A stretch of 64,000 bases of DNA from a bacterium. Its GTDB lineage: Bacteria; Planctomycetota; UBA8108; UBA1146. The notes below the pieces were generated by a model. The model saw only the letters and a program-made list of their open reading frames with translations. It was not told the origin of the DNA and did not search any database. Below, piece by piece: positions 52,349-62,556 of the stretch. Both the position numbers and the translations under genes were made by a program. Numbering within the stretch: the stretch's first letter is position 1; each line of letters begins with the position of its first letter. The DNA lies in the NCBI GenBank assembly GCA_029976805.1, contig JAPOLY010000001.1:57240-121239 (forward strand), in the 5' to 3' direction.

Positions 52349-52686
52349 TGAGTAACGAGAACACTGAAAACACTGCGACCGAAAAGACAATCCGGACCAT
52401 CACCGGACTCGTCGTGAGCAGTTCGATGGACAAGACCCTTGTCATCAAGGTCGAGCGTCTGGTCCAGCACAAGAAGTATCGCAAGTTCATTCGCAAGCAC
52501 ACCAAGTACTATGCGCATGACGAAGCCAACGAAGCTGCGGAAGGGGATCTGGTCGAGATCGAACAGAGACGCCCTCTCTCCAAGCTCAAGCGCTGGGAGC
52601 TCAAGCGGATTGTTCGCATGGCCCCCCGCGATGGTGCGATTTCTCCTCAGGATACCGCCCGTGAGATCGAGGAGGATCAGTCATGA
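52348..52686 (+). CDS. rpsQ: 30S ribosomal protein S17
   Basis: [42 protein letters not shown]. Confidence 0.95.
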   Translation: MSNENTENTATEKTIRTITGLVVSSSMDKTLVIKVERLVQHKKYRKFIRKHTKYYAHDEANEAAEGDLVEIEQRRPLSKLKRWELKRIVRMAPRDGAISPQDTAREIEEDQS

Positions 52687-53051
52687 TCCAGATGCAGACC
52701 CAACTCGATGTCGCCGACAACAGTGGTGCCAAGAAGGTGATGTGCATCAAGGTTCTCGGTGGAAGCAAGCGCAAGTCCGCTGGAGTAGGCGACATTATTG
52801 TCTGCTCGGTGAAAAAGGCATTGCCTTCCAGTGAGATCAAACCGGGATCGGTGATTCGCGGAGTCATCGTCAGAACCAAGAAGACGATTCGTCGTCGCGA
52901 CGGTTCCTACGTGAAGTTTGACCGCAATGCATTGGTTGTGGTCGACAAGGACGGAAACCCCAAGGGCACCCGTATCTTCGGAGCGGTTGCCAGGGAACTT
53001 CGTCAGAAGAACTACATGAAAATTATCAGCCTTGCACCTGAAGTGGTCTGA
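52683..53051 (+). CDS. rplN: 50S ribosomal protein L14
   Basis: [46 protein letters not shown]. Confidence 0.97.
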   Translation: MIQMQTQLDVADNSGAKKVMCIKVLGGSKRKSAGVGDIIVCSVKKALPSSEIKPGSVIRGVIVRTKKTIRRRDGSYVKFDRNALVVVDKDGNPKGTRIFGAVARELRQKNYMKIISLAPEVV

Positions 53052-53071
53052 GGCGAGAGAGAGGCAAGAAG

Positions 53072-53383
53072 ATGGCGCGGCTTAAAAGCGGAGACACCGT
53101 CGAGGTGATCAGCGGTGCCGAAAAAGGCAAGCGCGGCAAGGTGCTCAACGTGGATTTGGGCTCAGGACGGGTGACCGTTCAGGGCGTGAACATGGTCTAC
53201 AAGCATCTGCGCAAGAGCCAAAAGCATCCTCAGGGTGGTCGGATCCAGCTGGAATCCGGAGTTGATATCAGCAATGTCATGCTGATTGACCCGAAGGATG
53301 GCAAACCCACGAGGGTTCGCATGGAGATCGACGGCAATGGCAAGAAGGTGCGGGTTTCATCCCGCAGCGGAGAACCGGTCTGA
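53072..53383 (+). CDS. rplX: 50S ribosomal protein L24
   Basis: KSGDTVEVISGAEKGKRGKVLNVDLGSGRVTVQGVNMVYKHLRKSQ. Confidence 0.95.
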   Translation: MARLKSGDTVEVISGAEKGKRGKVLNVDLGSGRVTVQGVNMVYKHLRKSQKHPQGGRIQLESGVDISNVMLIDPKDGKPTRVRMEIDGNGKKVRVSSRSGEPV

Positions 53384-53404
53384 TCCGGAATCAGGAACAA
53401 GACA

Positions 53405-53947
53405 ATGGCAAGATTGAAAACACTCTACAACGACACGGTCGCCCCGAAGGTTCGGGAGCAGTTTGGAATCACCAACGTGATGCAGACTCCCCGCCTTGAG
53501 AAGATCGTTGTCAATCGCGGTGTCGGTAAAGCGCTGGAAAACAAGAAGCGTCTGACCGAAGCGGTAGGAGAACTGGCAAAGATCACTGGCCAGCAGCCCG
53601 TAGCAACCCAAGCCAAGAAGTCGATTGCAAACTTCAAGCTTCGGGAAGGTAACGGAGTTGGTTGCAAGGTGACACTTCGCGGCGAGCGAATGTATGAATT
53701 CCTGGATCGCCTGATTGCGGTTGTGTTTCCCAGGGTTCGCGACTTCCGCGGAGTTTCCTCCACTGCATTTGATGGTCGTGGCAACTACTCGATGGGACTG
53801 ACTGACCAGTTGGTATTCCCCGAGTTGAGAGCCGACGATGTGGAGTTCCTTCAGGGAATGAATATTTGCATTACTTTCAGTAACTCAGACGACGAGAAGT
53901 CCCAGTTCCTCCTGTCGGAGTTCGGCTTCCCGTTTAAGAAAAAGTGA
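53405..53947 (+). CDS. rplE: 50S ribosomal protein L5
   Basis: [65 protein letters not shown]. Confidence 0.96.
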   Translation: MARLKTLYNDTVAPKVREQFGITNVMQTPRLEKIVVNRGVGKALENKKRLTEAVGELAKITGQQPVATQAKKSIANFKLREGNGVGCKVTLRGERMYEFLDRLIAVVFPRVRDFRGVSSTAFDGRGNYSMGLTDQLVFPELRADDVEFLQGMNICITFSNSDDEKSQFLLSEFGFPFKKK

Positions 53948-53957
53948 GGTAGAGGCT

Positions 53958-54143
53958 TTGGCAAGAAAAGCCCTCATCAACAAGCAGAGATTAGAGCCCA
54001 AGTTTTCAACTCGGGCATACAACCGGTGTCGCCTTTGTGGGCGGCCACGTGCTTTCTACCGCAAGTTCGGTATCTGCCGGATCTGTTTCCGTAACCTTGC
54101 CTCCAGAGGTGAGATTCCGGGCGTCCGCAAGGCCAGCTGGTAG
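53958..54143 (+). CDS. rpsZ: 30S ribosomal protein S14, zinc-binding type (TTG start)
   Basis: 61 aa; [41 protein letters not shown] with two CxxC. Confidence 0.95.
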   Translation: MARKALINKQRLEPKFSTRAYNRCRLCGRPRAFYRKFGICRICFRNLASRGEIPGVRKASW

Positions 54144-54209
54144 TTCGTACGTTTTTTTAATCCATGGCTGACCAGCGCGCGCGTCGCGCCAGGAGCGAAG
54201 GAGATCAGA

Positions 54210-54608
54210 GTGAGTATGACTGATCCTGTTGCGGATCTGCTGACACGCATCCGCAACGTTAATGTGCTGGGACGGAAATCTGTCAAAGCACCTTTCTCCC
54301 GTATCAAGGAACAAATCCTCAGTACGCTGAAGCGTGAAGGTTTCATCGAGGACTACCGGATTGAGGGCGATATTCCTTCCAAGGAACTCGTGGTCGATCT
54401 GAAGTATGGTCCTGAAGGTGAAACCGTGATCCGTCGCATCGACCGGGTCTCACGTCCCGGGTGCCGGGTTTACAGCACTGTGGCCGACCTCCCTGTCGTT
54501 CGTGACGGTCAGGGAATCATGGTCATTTCCACCTCCCATGGGATTCTCAGTGACAATGAAGCACGCCAGCAAAATGTCGGTGGCGAGCTGATCTGTCGGG
54601 TCTATTAG
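54210..54608 (+). CDS. rpsH: 30S ribosomal protein S8 (GTG start)
   Basis: MTDPVADLLTRIRNVNVLGRKSVKAPFSRIKEQILSTLKREGFI; ISTSHGILSDNEARQQNVGGELICRVY. Confidence 0.96.
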   Translation: MSMTDPVADLLTRIRNVNVLGRKSVKAPFSRIKEQILSTLKREGFIEDYRIEGDIPSKELVVDLKYGPEGETVIRRIDRVSRPGCRVYSTVADLPVVRDGQGIMVISTSHGILSDNEARQQNVGGELICRVY

Positions 54609-54619
54609 GGGGGGGCAAC

Positions 54620-55159
54620 ATGTCAAGACTGGGTAAAAAACCCTTGCCGATTCCCTCTGGTGTAACCGTCGACGTCAATGCAGACGCCGTCAACGTCAAG
54701 GGACCCAAGGGAGAACTGAGCTTACCGGTGCATCCGACGATTGAGTTGTCCGTCGCTGACGACGCTGTCACCGTCGGCCGCAAATCCGAGGATCGGATTG
54801 CCCGTGCCATGCACGGCACTTCGCGCCAGTTGCTTCAAAACATGATTTTGGGTGTGACTCAGGGTTTCACCAAGGAACTTGAGATCGTTGGAGTTGGATA
54901 CAACGCCAAGATCCAGGGATCCAAGTTGACCCTTGCTATTGGATTCTGTCACCCCGTCGACTTCGACATTCCCGAGGGAATCAATTGCGAGTGTCCTGAG
55001 AACACGCGCATTGTCATCTCCGGAATGGACAAGCAGGCGGTGGGGCAATTTGCTGCCAACATCCGCGCCGTTCGCAAGCCCGAGCCCTACAAGGGCAAGG
55101 GAATTCGTTACAAGGATGAAGTGGTTCGCCGCAAGCAAGCCAAGAGCTTCGGGGCATAG
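54620..55159 (+). CDS. rplF: 50S ribosomal protein L6
   Basis: MSRLGKKPLPIPSGVTVDVNADAVNVKGPKGELS; KGIRYKDEVVRRKQAKSFGA. Confidence 0.95.
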   Translation: MSRLGKKPLPIPSGVTVDVNADAVNVKGPKGELSLPVHPTIELSVADDAVTVGRKSEDRIARAMHGTSRQLLQNMILGVTQGFTKELEIVGVGYNAKIQGSKLTLAIGFCHPVDFDIPEGINCECPENTRIVISGMDKQAVGQFAANIRAVRKPEPYKGKGIRYKDEVVRRKQAKSFGA

Positions 55160-55173
55160 GGAGGTAAAGCACG

Positions 55174-55539
55174 ATGAAAGCCATCAAGAAAAAGACCGTG
55201 CGTCGCCTTCGCAGGAAGCGCCACATTCGGAAAAAAGTTTCTGGAACTGCCGACCGTCCCCGTTTGACGGTCTTCCGCAGTGCCAAGCATATCTACTGCC
55301 AGGTGATCGACGACTTCACTGGAGTCACCATCGCCAGTGCATCCACCCAGGTGAAAGAAATCAGCGACGCTGGTTCCACCGGAAACATCAAGGGTGCGGA
55401 AGCAGTCGGTGCACTTCTCGCCGGGCGTCTCAAGGAGAAAGGCATCGAAGCCGTCTCCTTTGATCGCAATGGCTACAAGTATCATGGGCGGATCGAGGCG
55501 TTGGCCGAGACTCTCCGCAAGGAAGGCATCAAGGTCTAA
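55174..55539 (+). CDS. rplR: 50S ribosomal protein L18
   Basis: [46 protein letters not shown]. Confidence 0.95.
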   Translation: MKAIKKKTVRRLRRKRHIRKKVSGTADRPRLTVFRSAKHIYCQVIDDFTGVTIASASTQVKEISDAGSTGNIKGAEAVGALLAGRLKEKGIEAVSFDRNGYKYHGRIEALAETLRKEGIKV

Positions 55540-55541
55540 GC

Positions 55542-56261
55542 ATGTCTGAAGAAGAAAACAAGCCGGCAGAAGAAGCTGCAAAGCCTGCCGAGAACAACGA
55601 CGCTCCCGCTGCCAAAGCGGCAGCTCCCGCTTCTGACAGCGCACCTGCAACCGACAGTGCACCTGCCGATGGCGGTGGTCGCGGCGGTCGCGGAGGTAAT
55701 CGTCAGGGTGGTGATCGTGGTGGCCGTGGTGGTCGTGGTGGCCGTGGTGGTCGCGGCGGTCGGGGCCGTGGACGGGGTCGCGAGGAAGATGAAGGCCCAC
55801 GCCTTGAAGAGCGTGTGGTCAAGATCAATCGCGTGGCCGCTACCGTCAAAGGTGGACGCCGCATGTCTTTCAGTGCCCTCGTTGTCCTTGGTGACAAAAA
55901 AGGCAAGGTCGGCATCGGTTTCGGCAAGGCCAAGGAAGTGCAGAGCGCCCTGGAGAAAGCCTTCAAGGATGCCCGTGCCAACCTGGTGACCATCGAGACC
56001 AAGGGAACCACCATTCCCCACGAAGTCGTCGGTGTTTCCGGGACTGCCAAAGTGAAACTGATCCCGGCTTCCCCGGGTACAGGTGTTATCGCCGGTGCTG
56101 CGGGTCGTGCGGTTCTTGAATGCCTCGGTGTTCAGGACGTTCTCACCAAGCAGTATGGAAGCAACAATCCGTTGAACGTGGTGAAAGCGACCCTTGAAGG
56201 TCTCAGCCGCATGCGTTCGAAGGAGCAGGTTGCCAAGTTGAGGGGAGTCAATCTCGTATGA
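55542..56261 (+). CDS. rpsE: 30S ribosomal protein S5 with RGG-repeat N-terminal extension
   Basis: [87 protein letters not shown]. Confidence 0.96.
   Translation: MSEEENKPAEEAAKPAENNDAPAAKAAAPASDSAPATDSAPADGGGRGGRGGNRQGGDRGGRGGRGGRGGRGGRGRGRGREEDEGPRLEERVVKINRVAATVKGGRRMSFSALVVLGDKKGKVGIGFGKAKEVQSALEKAFKDARANLVTIETKGTTIPHEVVGVSGTAKVKLIPASPGTGVIAGAAGRAVLECLGVQDVLTKQYGSNNPLNVVKATLEGLSRMRSKEQVAKLRGVNLV
55672..55788 (+). repeat. Tandem ~9-bp repeat encoding (GGR)n in rpsE
   Basis: GGTGGCCGTGGTGGTCGTGGTGGCCGTGGTGGTCGCGGCGGTCGG... encoding [21 protein letters not shown]. Confidence 0.85.
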
Positions 56262-56704
56262 ACCTCTACGAACTGAACCATCGTTCCGATAAATACAAAA
56301 GCCGCAAGCGTGTGGGCCGTGGTCATGCTGCCGGAGGCGGTAAAACCGCAGGCCGGGGTATGAACGGTCAGCGTTCCCGCTCCGGTTTCAGCCGCAAAAG
56401 AGGATTTGAGGGGGGACAAACTCCGCTCTTCCAGCGTTTGCCCAAAAGAGGATTCAGCAACGTCAATTTCCGGGTTTCCTACGACATCATTAATGTCGGA
56501 GATTTGAACCTGGTGCCGGACGGGGTGGACACTGTGAATCTTGACCTTTTGGCCGATAATGGCCTGGTCAAAAAGAAGCATTCCCGCCTAAAAGTTCTCG
56601 GTTCCGGTACACTGGAAAAGAAGCTGGTCGTCGAAGCAGCACGTTTCAGCAAATCCGCACAGGCTCAAATTGAGAAGTGTGGTGGGGAAGCCAAGACTGT
56701 CTAG
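56258..56704 (+). CDS. rplO: 50S ribosomal protein L15
   Basis: [50 protein letters not shown]. Confidence 0.96.
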   Translation: MNLYELNHRSDKYKSRKRVGRGHAAGGGKTAGRGMNGQRSRSGFSRKRGFEGGQTPLFQRLPKRGFSNVNFRVSYDIINVGDLNLVPDGVDTVNLDLLADNGLVKKKHSRLKVLGSGTLEKKLVVEAARFSKSAQAQIEKCGGEAKTV

Positions 56705-56712
56705 GGGAGTTC

Positions 56713-58050
56713 ATGTTCAAGGCCATCGGTACCATTCTTGCAATTCCGGATCTTCGGCAGAGGATTTTTTTCACTCTGATCGCATTGGCGATTTACCGCA
56801 TCGGATTTTTCATCTACCTCCCCGGGGTCGATGTCAATCTGATCAATTCGATGACCGAATCCCAAAATGAAACCAGCGGACTGCTGAGCTTTATCAGCAT
56901 GACGAGTCTGCTGACCGGTGGTGCCCTTTCCCAGGCCACCATCTTCTCCCTTGGAATCATGCCTTACATCAGTGCATCGATTATCTTTTCACTGATGACC
57001 AAGGTGTTCCCCAAGTTGGAGGAGTTGCAAAAAGAAGGTGAGTCTGGCCGCAAGGTCATCGCCCGCTGGACCCGTTACTCTGCAGTAGGCCTTTGCCTGA
57101 TCCAGTCGATGTTCGTCGTGTTCTGGGTCTCCAGTCCAGCCAGTGGTGGAGGGCAAGCCCTCTCTGCCGGTGGATTTGGTACCGGTCTTCTTCAGGTTCT
57201 CGTGTTGACTGCTGGAACCCTTTTCCTGATGTGGCTCGGTGAGAAGATTACCGAGAATGGAATCGGAAACGGAATCTCATTGATCATCATGGCGGGAATC
57301 GTTGCGATCATCCCGGCGAGTATCAATGACTTCTCCAGCCAATGGCAGTCCATGGACGTGGATGGACGACCCTTCTTCATTCTCAAATTGGTTTCTCTGT
57401 TGGTGCTCTTCTTTGTTGTGACCGCAGGAGTGGTGTTCATCACCAAGGGGCAGCGCAGGATTCCGATCCAGAATGCCCGCACCGTTCGTGGTACCGGAAG
57501 TCAGCGCCATTACATGCCGATCAAGGTCAACAGTGCCGGCGTGCTGCCCATCATCTTTGCCCAGTCATTGCTGATTATTCCAGGAGTCATCTTCAACTAC
57601 TTTGAGGGGACTCAGGGAGTGGCAGACCTGCTTGCAGCAGGAAGTTTCTGGTACTACGTCATCTACACGCTGATGATCGGTTTCTTTACCTACTTCTGGA
57701 CTTCCCTCTACTACAACCCGGTGGAGATGTCGGAAAACATGAAGGAGTACGGCTCTTTCATCCCAGGAATTCGACCGGGTCGCAGAACTGCAGAATACCT
57801 GCAGCAGGTTTTCTCGCGCATCACTCTTGCCGGTGCAGTATTCCTGGCAGTGATCGCGCTGATCCCGCAGATCATCACGGACAGCCTGAATGTCAACTTC
57901 TTCATCAGTGGCATGCTCGGCGGTACCGGTCTTCTGATCGTCGTCGGTGTTGCTCTGGACCTCGTCGACAAGATTGAGGCCCAACTGTTGGCGCGCCAAT
58001 ACGAGGGATTTGTATCCTCCAAGCGCAAGAAGTCCGGGGCAGGAGTCTAG
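56713..58050 (+). CDS. secY: Preprotein translocase subunit SecY
   Basis: ALAIYRIGFFIYLPGVDVN; LFSLGIMPYISASIIFSLMTKVFPKLEELQKEGESGRKVIARWTRY; ARQYEGFVSSKRKKS. Confidence 0.97.
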   Translation: MFKAIGTILAIPDLRQRIFFTLIALAIYRIGFFIYLPGVDVNLINSMTESQNETSGLLSFISMTSLLTGGALSQATIFSLGIMPYISASIIFSLMTKVFPKLEELQKEGESGRKVIARWTRYSAVGLCLIQSMFVVFWVSSPASGGGQALSAGGFGTGLLQVLVLTAGTLFLMWLGEKITENGIGNGISLIIMAGIVAIIPASINDFSSQWQSMDVDGRPFFILKLVSLLVLFFVVTAGVVFITKGQRRIPIQNARTVRGTGSQRHYMPIKVNSAGVLPIIFAQSLLIIPGVIFNYFEGTQGVADLLAAGSFWYYVIYTLMIGFFTYFWTSLYYNPVEMSENMKEYGSFIPGIRPGRRTAEYLQQVFSRITLAGAVFLAVIALIPQIITDSLNVNFFISGMLGGTGLLIVVGVALDLVDKIEAQLLARQYEGFVSSKRKKSGAGV

Positions 58051-58052
58051 TC

Positions 58053-58709
58053 ATGAGTCGCCTTGTTTTCCTCGGTCCTCCGGGAGTCGGCAAGGGGACT
58101 CAGGCCGCAGGCCTCGCCCAGGAGTTGGGGATTCCCCATATTTCTACCGGTGCCATCCTCCGTGAAGCTCTGGAGCAAGGGACGACCACCGGGCTTGAAG
58201 CCAAAAAGTTCATGGATGCCGGGGAATTGGTTCCCGATTCGGTGGTCCTGCAACTGGTCCGCGATCGACTTTCACAGGCCGATGCCCGAAGCGGCTGGCT
58301 TCTGGATGGCTACCCCAGAAATCTCGAACAGGGACAAGCCTTGCAGGGCTTGCTGGATGAGATGGGTGAGTCCCTCGAACACGTCATCTATTTTGAGTGC
58401 GCAGAGTCCGAGTTGGTTCGACGGCTGAGTGGCCGCCGTACCTGCAAGACATGTGGTGCAACCTTTCACGTCGAATACGCGCCGATTCCTGAAAAAGGTC
58501 AGTGCGAAGCGGGTGGTGAATGTGATATTCATCAGCGCAGTGACGATGCAGAAGAAGCCATCCTCAATCGACTCTCAGTCTATCAACGGGAAACCGGCCC
58601 TCTGGTCGAGCATTACAAAGGCCAGGATCAGTTGGTGATTCTGGATGGAGCTGCTCCCATCGATGAGGTTGGAACCGCGCTGCGTACCGCACTGAACCAG
58701 GCTGGCTGA
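58053..58709 (+). CDS. adk: Adenylate kinase
   Basis: FLGPPGVGKGTQAAGLAQELGIPHISTGAILREAL; LDGYPRNLEQGQAL; RLSGRRTCKTCGATFHVEYAP. Confidence 0.95.
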   Translation: MSRLVFLGPPGVGKGTQAAGLAQELGIPHISTGAILREALEQGTTTGLEAKKFMDAGELVPDSVVLQLVRDRLSQADARSGWLLDGYPRNLEQGQALQGLLDEMGESLEHVIYFECAESELVRRLSGRRTCKTCGATFHVEYAPIPEKGQCEAGGECDIHQRSDDAEEAILNRLSVYQRETGPLVEHYKGQDQLVILDGAAPIDEVGTALRTALNQAG

Positions 58710-58711
58710 GT

Positions 58712-59509
58712 TTGATTCAGTACAAATCTGCCCGCGAGATCGAATTGATGGCGGAAGCGGGAGGTATGGTTGCCCGCACTTTCCAGCGCATCGCCCCCAT
58801 GATTCAACCCGGAGTAAAGACCTCAGCGATCGACGAAGCGGTCAGGGACAGTATCTCCGAATTGGGAGGAACCCCTCTCTTTCTTGGCTACCACGGTTTT
58901 CCTGCCCACAGTTGTATTTCCGTCAATGAAGAAGTGGTTCACGGGATTCCCGGAGAACGCCAATTGAAGGACGGAGATCTGGTGTCCATCGACATCGGAA
59001 TCGGTGCTCAGGGGTTCTGTGGTGACTCCGCTCGCTCCTTTCTGGTCGGGGAAGCCTCTCCGGAGACGCAGGAGGTTTTGGCGGTCTGCCGCAAGGCCCT
59101 GGCCAATGGAATCGAGGGGGCATATCCGGGAAATACCCTCTGTGGGCTGATTTCCAGCATTGAGGAGGTCATCGAGGCCTCCGGAAGAGGGCTGGTGAAG
59201 GAATTCGTCGGTCACGGTATCGGCAGAAACATGCATGAGGAGCCGCAAGTCCCGAATTTCGTCTCCAATGACCTGAAAAAGCGTGATTTTGAGCTCCGGG
59301 AAGGCCTCGTTCTGGCCATCGAGCCGATGGTCAATGGCGGTGGAGGAGGGGTCAAAACCCTCAAGGATGGCTGGACGGTCGTGACCCGGGACGGCAGCGT
59401 TTCGGCCCATTGTGAGCATACGGTCGCAATTACGGCGGATGGGCCGCGGGTTTTGACCCTCGGACCGGGTGAATCTTGGCCACCTCTCCCTGGGGCAGTG
59501 GGGCAATAA
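58712..59509 (+). CDS. map: Methionine aminopeptidase type I (TTG start)
   Basis: SISELGGTPLFLGYHGFPAHSCISVNEEVVHGIPGERQLKDGDLVSIDIG; VGHGIGRNMHEEPQVPNF; AIEPMVNGGGGGV. Confidence 0.95.
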   Translation: MIQYKSAREIELMAEAGGMVARTFQRIAPMIQPGVKTSAIDEAVRDSISELGGTPLFLGYHGFPAHSCISVNEEVVHGIPGERQLKDGDLVSIDIGIGAQGFCGDSARSFLVGEASPETQEVLAVCRKALANGIEGAYPGNTLCGLISSIEEVIEASGRGLVKEFVGHGIGRNMHEEPQVPNFVSNDLKKRDFELREGLVLAIEPMVNGGGGGVKTLKDGWTVVTRDGSVSAHCEHTVAITADGPRVLTLGPGESWPPLPGAVGQ

Positions 59510-59575
59510 TCCTCCCCTCCGGGGCATGACATTATCGCCAATTCCCCGAAATCTTGTGGAATTCAGGGGATGCGG

Positions 59576-59605
59576 TTGACGCTCCCACGCCAGACTCGGT
59601 ATATT
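59576..59605 (+). promoter_or_regulatory. Candidate sigma-70 promoter for the alpha operon
   Basis: TTGACG - 18 nt - TATATT upstream of rpmJ. Confidence 0.55.
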
Positions 59606-59663
59606 CCTCGCTTCCCATTGTGTCATCCGGAGTGCAATTCGCCCCTCGGATTTCCCATGTTTT

Positions 59664-59682
59664 TGTCCGGAAAATCCGGACA
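59664..59682 (+). promoter_or_regulatory. Leader stem-loop upstream of rpmJ
   Basis: TGTCCGG-aaaat-CCGGACA. Confidence 0.55.
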
Positions 59683-59884
59683 AGTGTGGGAGTGTTCGGG
59701 GTTTTTTCCTTCCTGTGATTTTTTCAACAGGTTGGTGGAGGCCTTCTGCACGTCAGGCTTTTGTGACATTGGGGACTCGTGTACTCGTGACGTTTTGATT
59801 TGGCTGTGATGAATCCGCAACACGGTTGCGTGTTTCAATCAAGAGATCGGGAAGAGACCTGATCGATTTGGAGTAGGGGACACT

Positions 59885-60001
59885 ATGAAAGTCCGTGCGT
59901 CAGTTCGAAGGATCTGTGAGAACTGCAAGCTGATCCGTCGCAACGGAGTTCTTCGCATTATCTGCACCAACCCACGCCATAAACAGCGTCAAGGAAAATG
60001 A
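59885..60001 (+). CDS. rpmJ: 50S ribosomal protein L36 (too short for the supplied ORF track)
   Basis: [38 protein letters not shown] translated directly from the sequence. Confidence 0.96.
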   Translation: MKVRASVRRICENCKLIRRNGVLRIICTNPRHKQRQGK

Positions 60002-60052
60002 TTTGTTCAACGTCCGCTGGACGTTGATAGGCAAGGAACAGGTTCTCAGGCG

Positions 60053-60421
60053 ATGCCAAGAATACAAGGTGTCGACATCCCGGCAAACAAGCGCGTCCAT
60101 GTGGCGTTGACTTACATTTACGGGATCGGTCCACATGTCGCTCAGGAGATTTGCAAGGCTTCCGGTGTACAACCGGAAATCAAGGCAAGGGATTTGAGCG
60201 AAGACGAAGTCAGTCGCATCACTACCGTGATTCAAAACTCTTTCATCGTTGAGGGAGAGTTGCGTCGTCAGGTGCAGCAAAACATCACGCGACTGAAAGA
60301 CATCGCCTGCTATCGCGGCATGCGTCATCGCCGCGGGCTGCCTGTTCGTGGTCAGAACACCCGCACGAATGCCAGGACTCGCAAGGGACCTGCGCGGACT
60401 GTGGCCAAGAAGAAGAAGTAG
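60053..60421 (+). CDS. rpsM: 30S ribosomal protein S13
   Basis: [61 protein letters not shown]. Confidence 0.96.
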   Translation: MPRIQGVDIPANKRVHVALTYIYGIGPHVAQEICKASGVQPEIKARDLSEDEVSRITTVIQNSFIVEGELRRQVQQNITRLKDIACYRGMRHRRGLPVRGQNTRTNARTRKGPARTVAKKKK

Positions 60422-60448
60422 TAATCCACCAGGATCGGAGACTTTGCG

Positions 60449-60829
60449 TTGGCGAAAGCAACGAAAAAGAAGGTTCGCAGAAACGTTTCCAGAGGAATCG
60501 TTCACATCAAGTCGACCTTCAATAACACGATCATTTCCATTTCCGACCCTGAGGGGAATGCCCTCATGAGTCAGAGTGGCGGTAGCGTCGGCTACAAGGG
60601 AAGTCGTAAATCGACCCCCTTTGCGGCCCAGAGAGCTGCTGAGAACTGCGCGGCGATGGCCAAGAAAATTGGCATGACCCAGGTAGACCTCAAGGTCAAG
60701 GGACCGGGTCCCGGACGTGAATCTGCCATCCGTGCGATTCAGTCGAGCGGCCTTGAAATCATCGCTATCGAAGACGTGACCCCCTTGCCCCATAACGGAT
60801 GCCGGCCGCGCAAGCGCCGGAGAGTCTGA
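60449..60829 (+). CDS. rpsK: 30S ribosomal protein S11 (TTG start)
   Basis: [46 protein letters not shown]. Confidence 0.96.
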   Translation: MAKATKKKVRRNVSRGIVHIKSTFNNTIISISDPEGNALMSQSGGSVGYKGSRKSTPFAAQRAAENCAAMAKKIGMTQVDLKVKGPGPGRESAIRAIQSSGLEIIAIEDVTPLPHNGCRPRKRRRV

Positions 60830-60840
60830 GGAGGAGAATC

Positions 60841-61467
60841 ATGGCACGTACCCTCGGACCTAAATGTCGTCTTTGCCGCCGGGATGGAGAACGTCTCTAT
60901 CTCAAGGGGCAGCGCTGTCACACAGCAAAGTGTGCGGTGGCCAAGCGCGCATACCCCCCGGGAATGCACGGATTCCGCCGCGGCCGTCCTTCTGAATACG
61001 GAGTTCGTCTTCGTGAGAAGCAGAAGGCCAAGCGCATTTACGGCGTTCTCGAGCGCCAGTTCAGAAAGTACTTCGCTGAAGCCGATCGCCTGAAAGGCAA
61101 CACCGGTGCAAACCTGCTGATCCTTCTCGAAAGAAGGCTCGACAATGTGGTGTACCAGTTGGGCTTCGCTGACAGCCGTGCACAGGCACGACAGTTTGTG
61201 GCACACGGCCACGTGACGGTGAACGGCAAGAAGATCGATGCTTCTTCCCATCTGGTCAAAGTGGGTGACGTGGTCGCCCCGAAGACCCGGAAGAAGAGCG
61301 AGTCCCTGGCCAGAGAGAGGTTGGATGCTCTGCAGGGGAGAAGTGCCCCCGAGTGGCTGACTCTGGAAGCCAAGGAGTTGAAGGGCACGGTCAACCGTCT
61401 GCCCGCAAGAGAAGACGTCTCGATTCCGATTAACGAGGCGTACATTGTCGAGTTCAGTTCTCGATAG
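60841..61467 (+). CDS. rpsD: 30S ribosomal protein S4
   Basis: GPKCRLCRRDGERLYLKGQRC; RRLDNVVYQLGFADSRAQARQFVAHGHVTVNGKKID. Confidence 0.96.
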   Translation: MARTLGPKCRLCRRDGERLYLKGQRCHTAKCAVAKRAYPPGMHGFRRGRPSEYGVRLREKQKAKRIYGVLERQFRKYFAEADRLKGNTGANLLILLERRLDNVVYQLGFADSRAQARQFVAHGHVTVNGKKIDASSHLVKVGDVVAPKTRKKSESLARERLDALQGRSAPEWLTLEAKELKGTVNRLPAREDVSIPINEAYIVEFSSR

Positions 61468-61548
61468 AGAACCGAAGTCCTGAATTGAATGACTTGCCGG
61501 TGGGGGGCCCTCGAGCTCTGGCCGCCGTGTGAGAAGGGAGCCCTGTCC

Positions 61549-62538
61549 ATGTCGATGCGCGTACGCTGGCGTGAATTCGAATTGCCGAATCGGGTCGAGT
61601 GTGATGCTGAAACGAAGCATTCCGGTTACGGAAACTTCGTCATCGAACCCTTTGAAAAGGGTTACGGACACACCATTGGAAACAGTCTGCGTCGGGTCCT
61701 GCTCTCCTCCATCGAGGGTGCAGCACTGGTGCAGGTTCAAATTGAAGGTGTGGATCACGAGTTTTCGACCAAGGAAGGTGTCCTGGAGGACATCGCCCAC
61801 GTAGTACTGAATTTCAAACAGGTACTGGTCGAGCTTCGTGGTGTTCAGGAAGCGGAAATGACGATTCGCAAATCGGGCAAAGGCACGATCACTGCGGGCG
61901 ACATTGAGCACGGTGATGACGTGGTGATTCACAATCCGGATCAGGTGATTGCCACCTTGACATCGGATGTCGAGTTCCGTGCCGTCATGAAGGCCCGCAT
62001 TGGTCGCGGGTACGTGACTGCCGCTGAAAACTCAGAAGGGAAATCTGAAATCGGCCATATTTGGCTCGATTCGACCTTCTCTCCTGTGACACGGGTTCGC
62101 TACCACGTTGAAGCAACTCGTGTGGGTCAGCTGACCAACTACGACAAATTGATCCTCGAGGTCTGGACCAACGCCACGATCGATCCTGAAAGTGTGCTGG
62201 TTGAGGCTGGAAAGATCCTGCGCAAGCACCTGACGCCTGTCGTCAAGTACTTCGAGCTGGGATCCGAGGTGTTGCAGCCGCGTCTGCCCGAAATCACTCT
62301 TCCGGATGCGGAAGATGAAGAGTTGAGGGCGATGCTTGATATGCCGATTTCCCAGTTGGAGCTCTCGGTCAGGGCCTCGAATTGCCTTGAGTCGATGAAC
62401 ATTTCCACACTGAGGGAGTTGTTACGGATGCGTGAGGACGATCTTCTGCGGATCCGCAACTTCGGCCAGACCTCTCTGGACGAGTTGAAAGCCAAGTTGG
62501 TAGACATGAATCTTGAGCTGGGACAGGTCAACGGGTAA
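61549..62538 (+). CDS. rpoA: RNA polymerase subunit alpha
   Basis: FVIEPFEKGYGHTIGNSLRRVLLSSIEGAALVQVQIEGVDHEFSTKEGVLEDI; ELELSVRASNCLESMNISTLREL-like alphaCTD. Confidence 0.97.
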   Translation: MSMRVRWREFELPNRVECDAETKHSGYGNFVIEPFEKGYGHTIGNSLRRVLLSSIEGAALVQVQIEGVDHEFSTKEGVLEDIAHVVLNFKQVLVELRGVQEAEMTIRKSGKGTITAGDIEHGDDVVIHNPDQVIATLTSDVEFRAVMKARIGRGYVTAAENSEGKSEIGHIWLDSTFSPVTRVRYHVEATRVGQLTNYDKLILEVWTNATIDPESVLVEAGKILRKHLTPVVKYFELGSEVLQPRLPEITLPDAEDEELRAMLDMPISQLELSVRASNCLESMNISTLRELLRMREDDLLRIRNFGQTSLDELKAKLVDMNLELGQVNG

Positions 62539-62556
62539 GTCCCAGGGAGTTGAGCG

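Noticed and set aside
59570-59809. 79-aa ORF at the usual infA position
   Set aside because: Translation has no IF1 features, and a promoter-like element overlaps its start.
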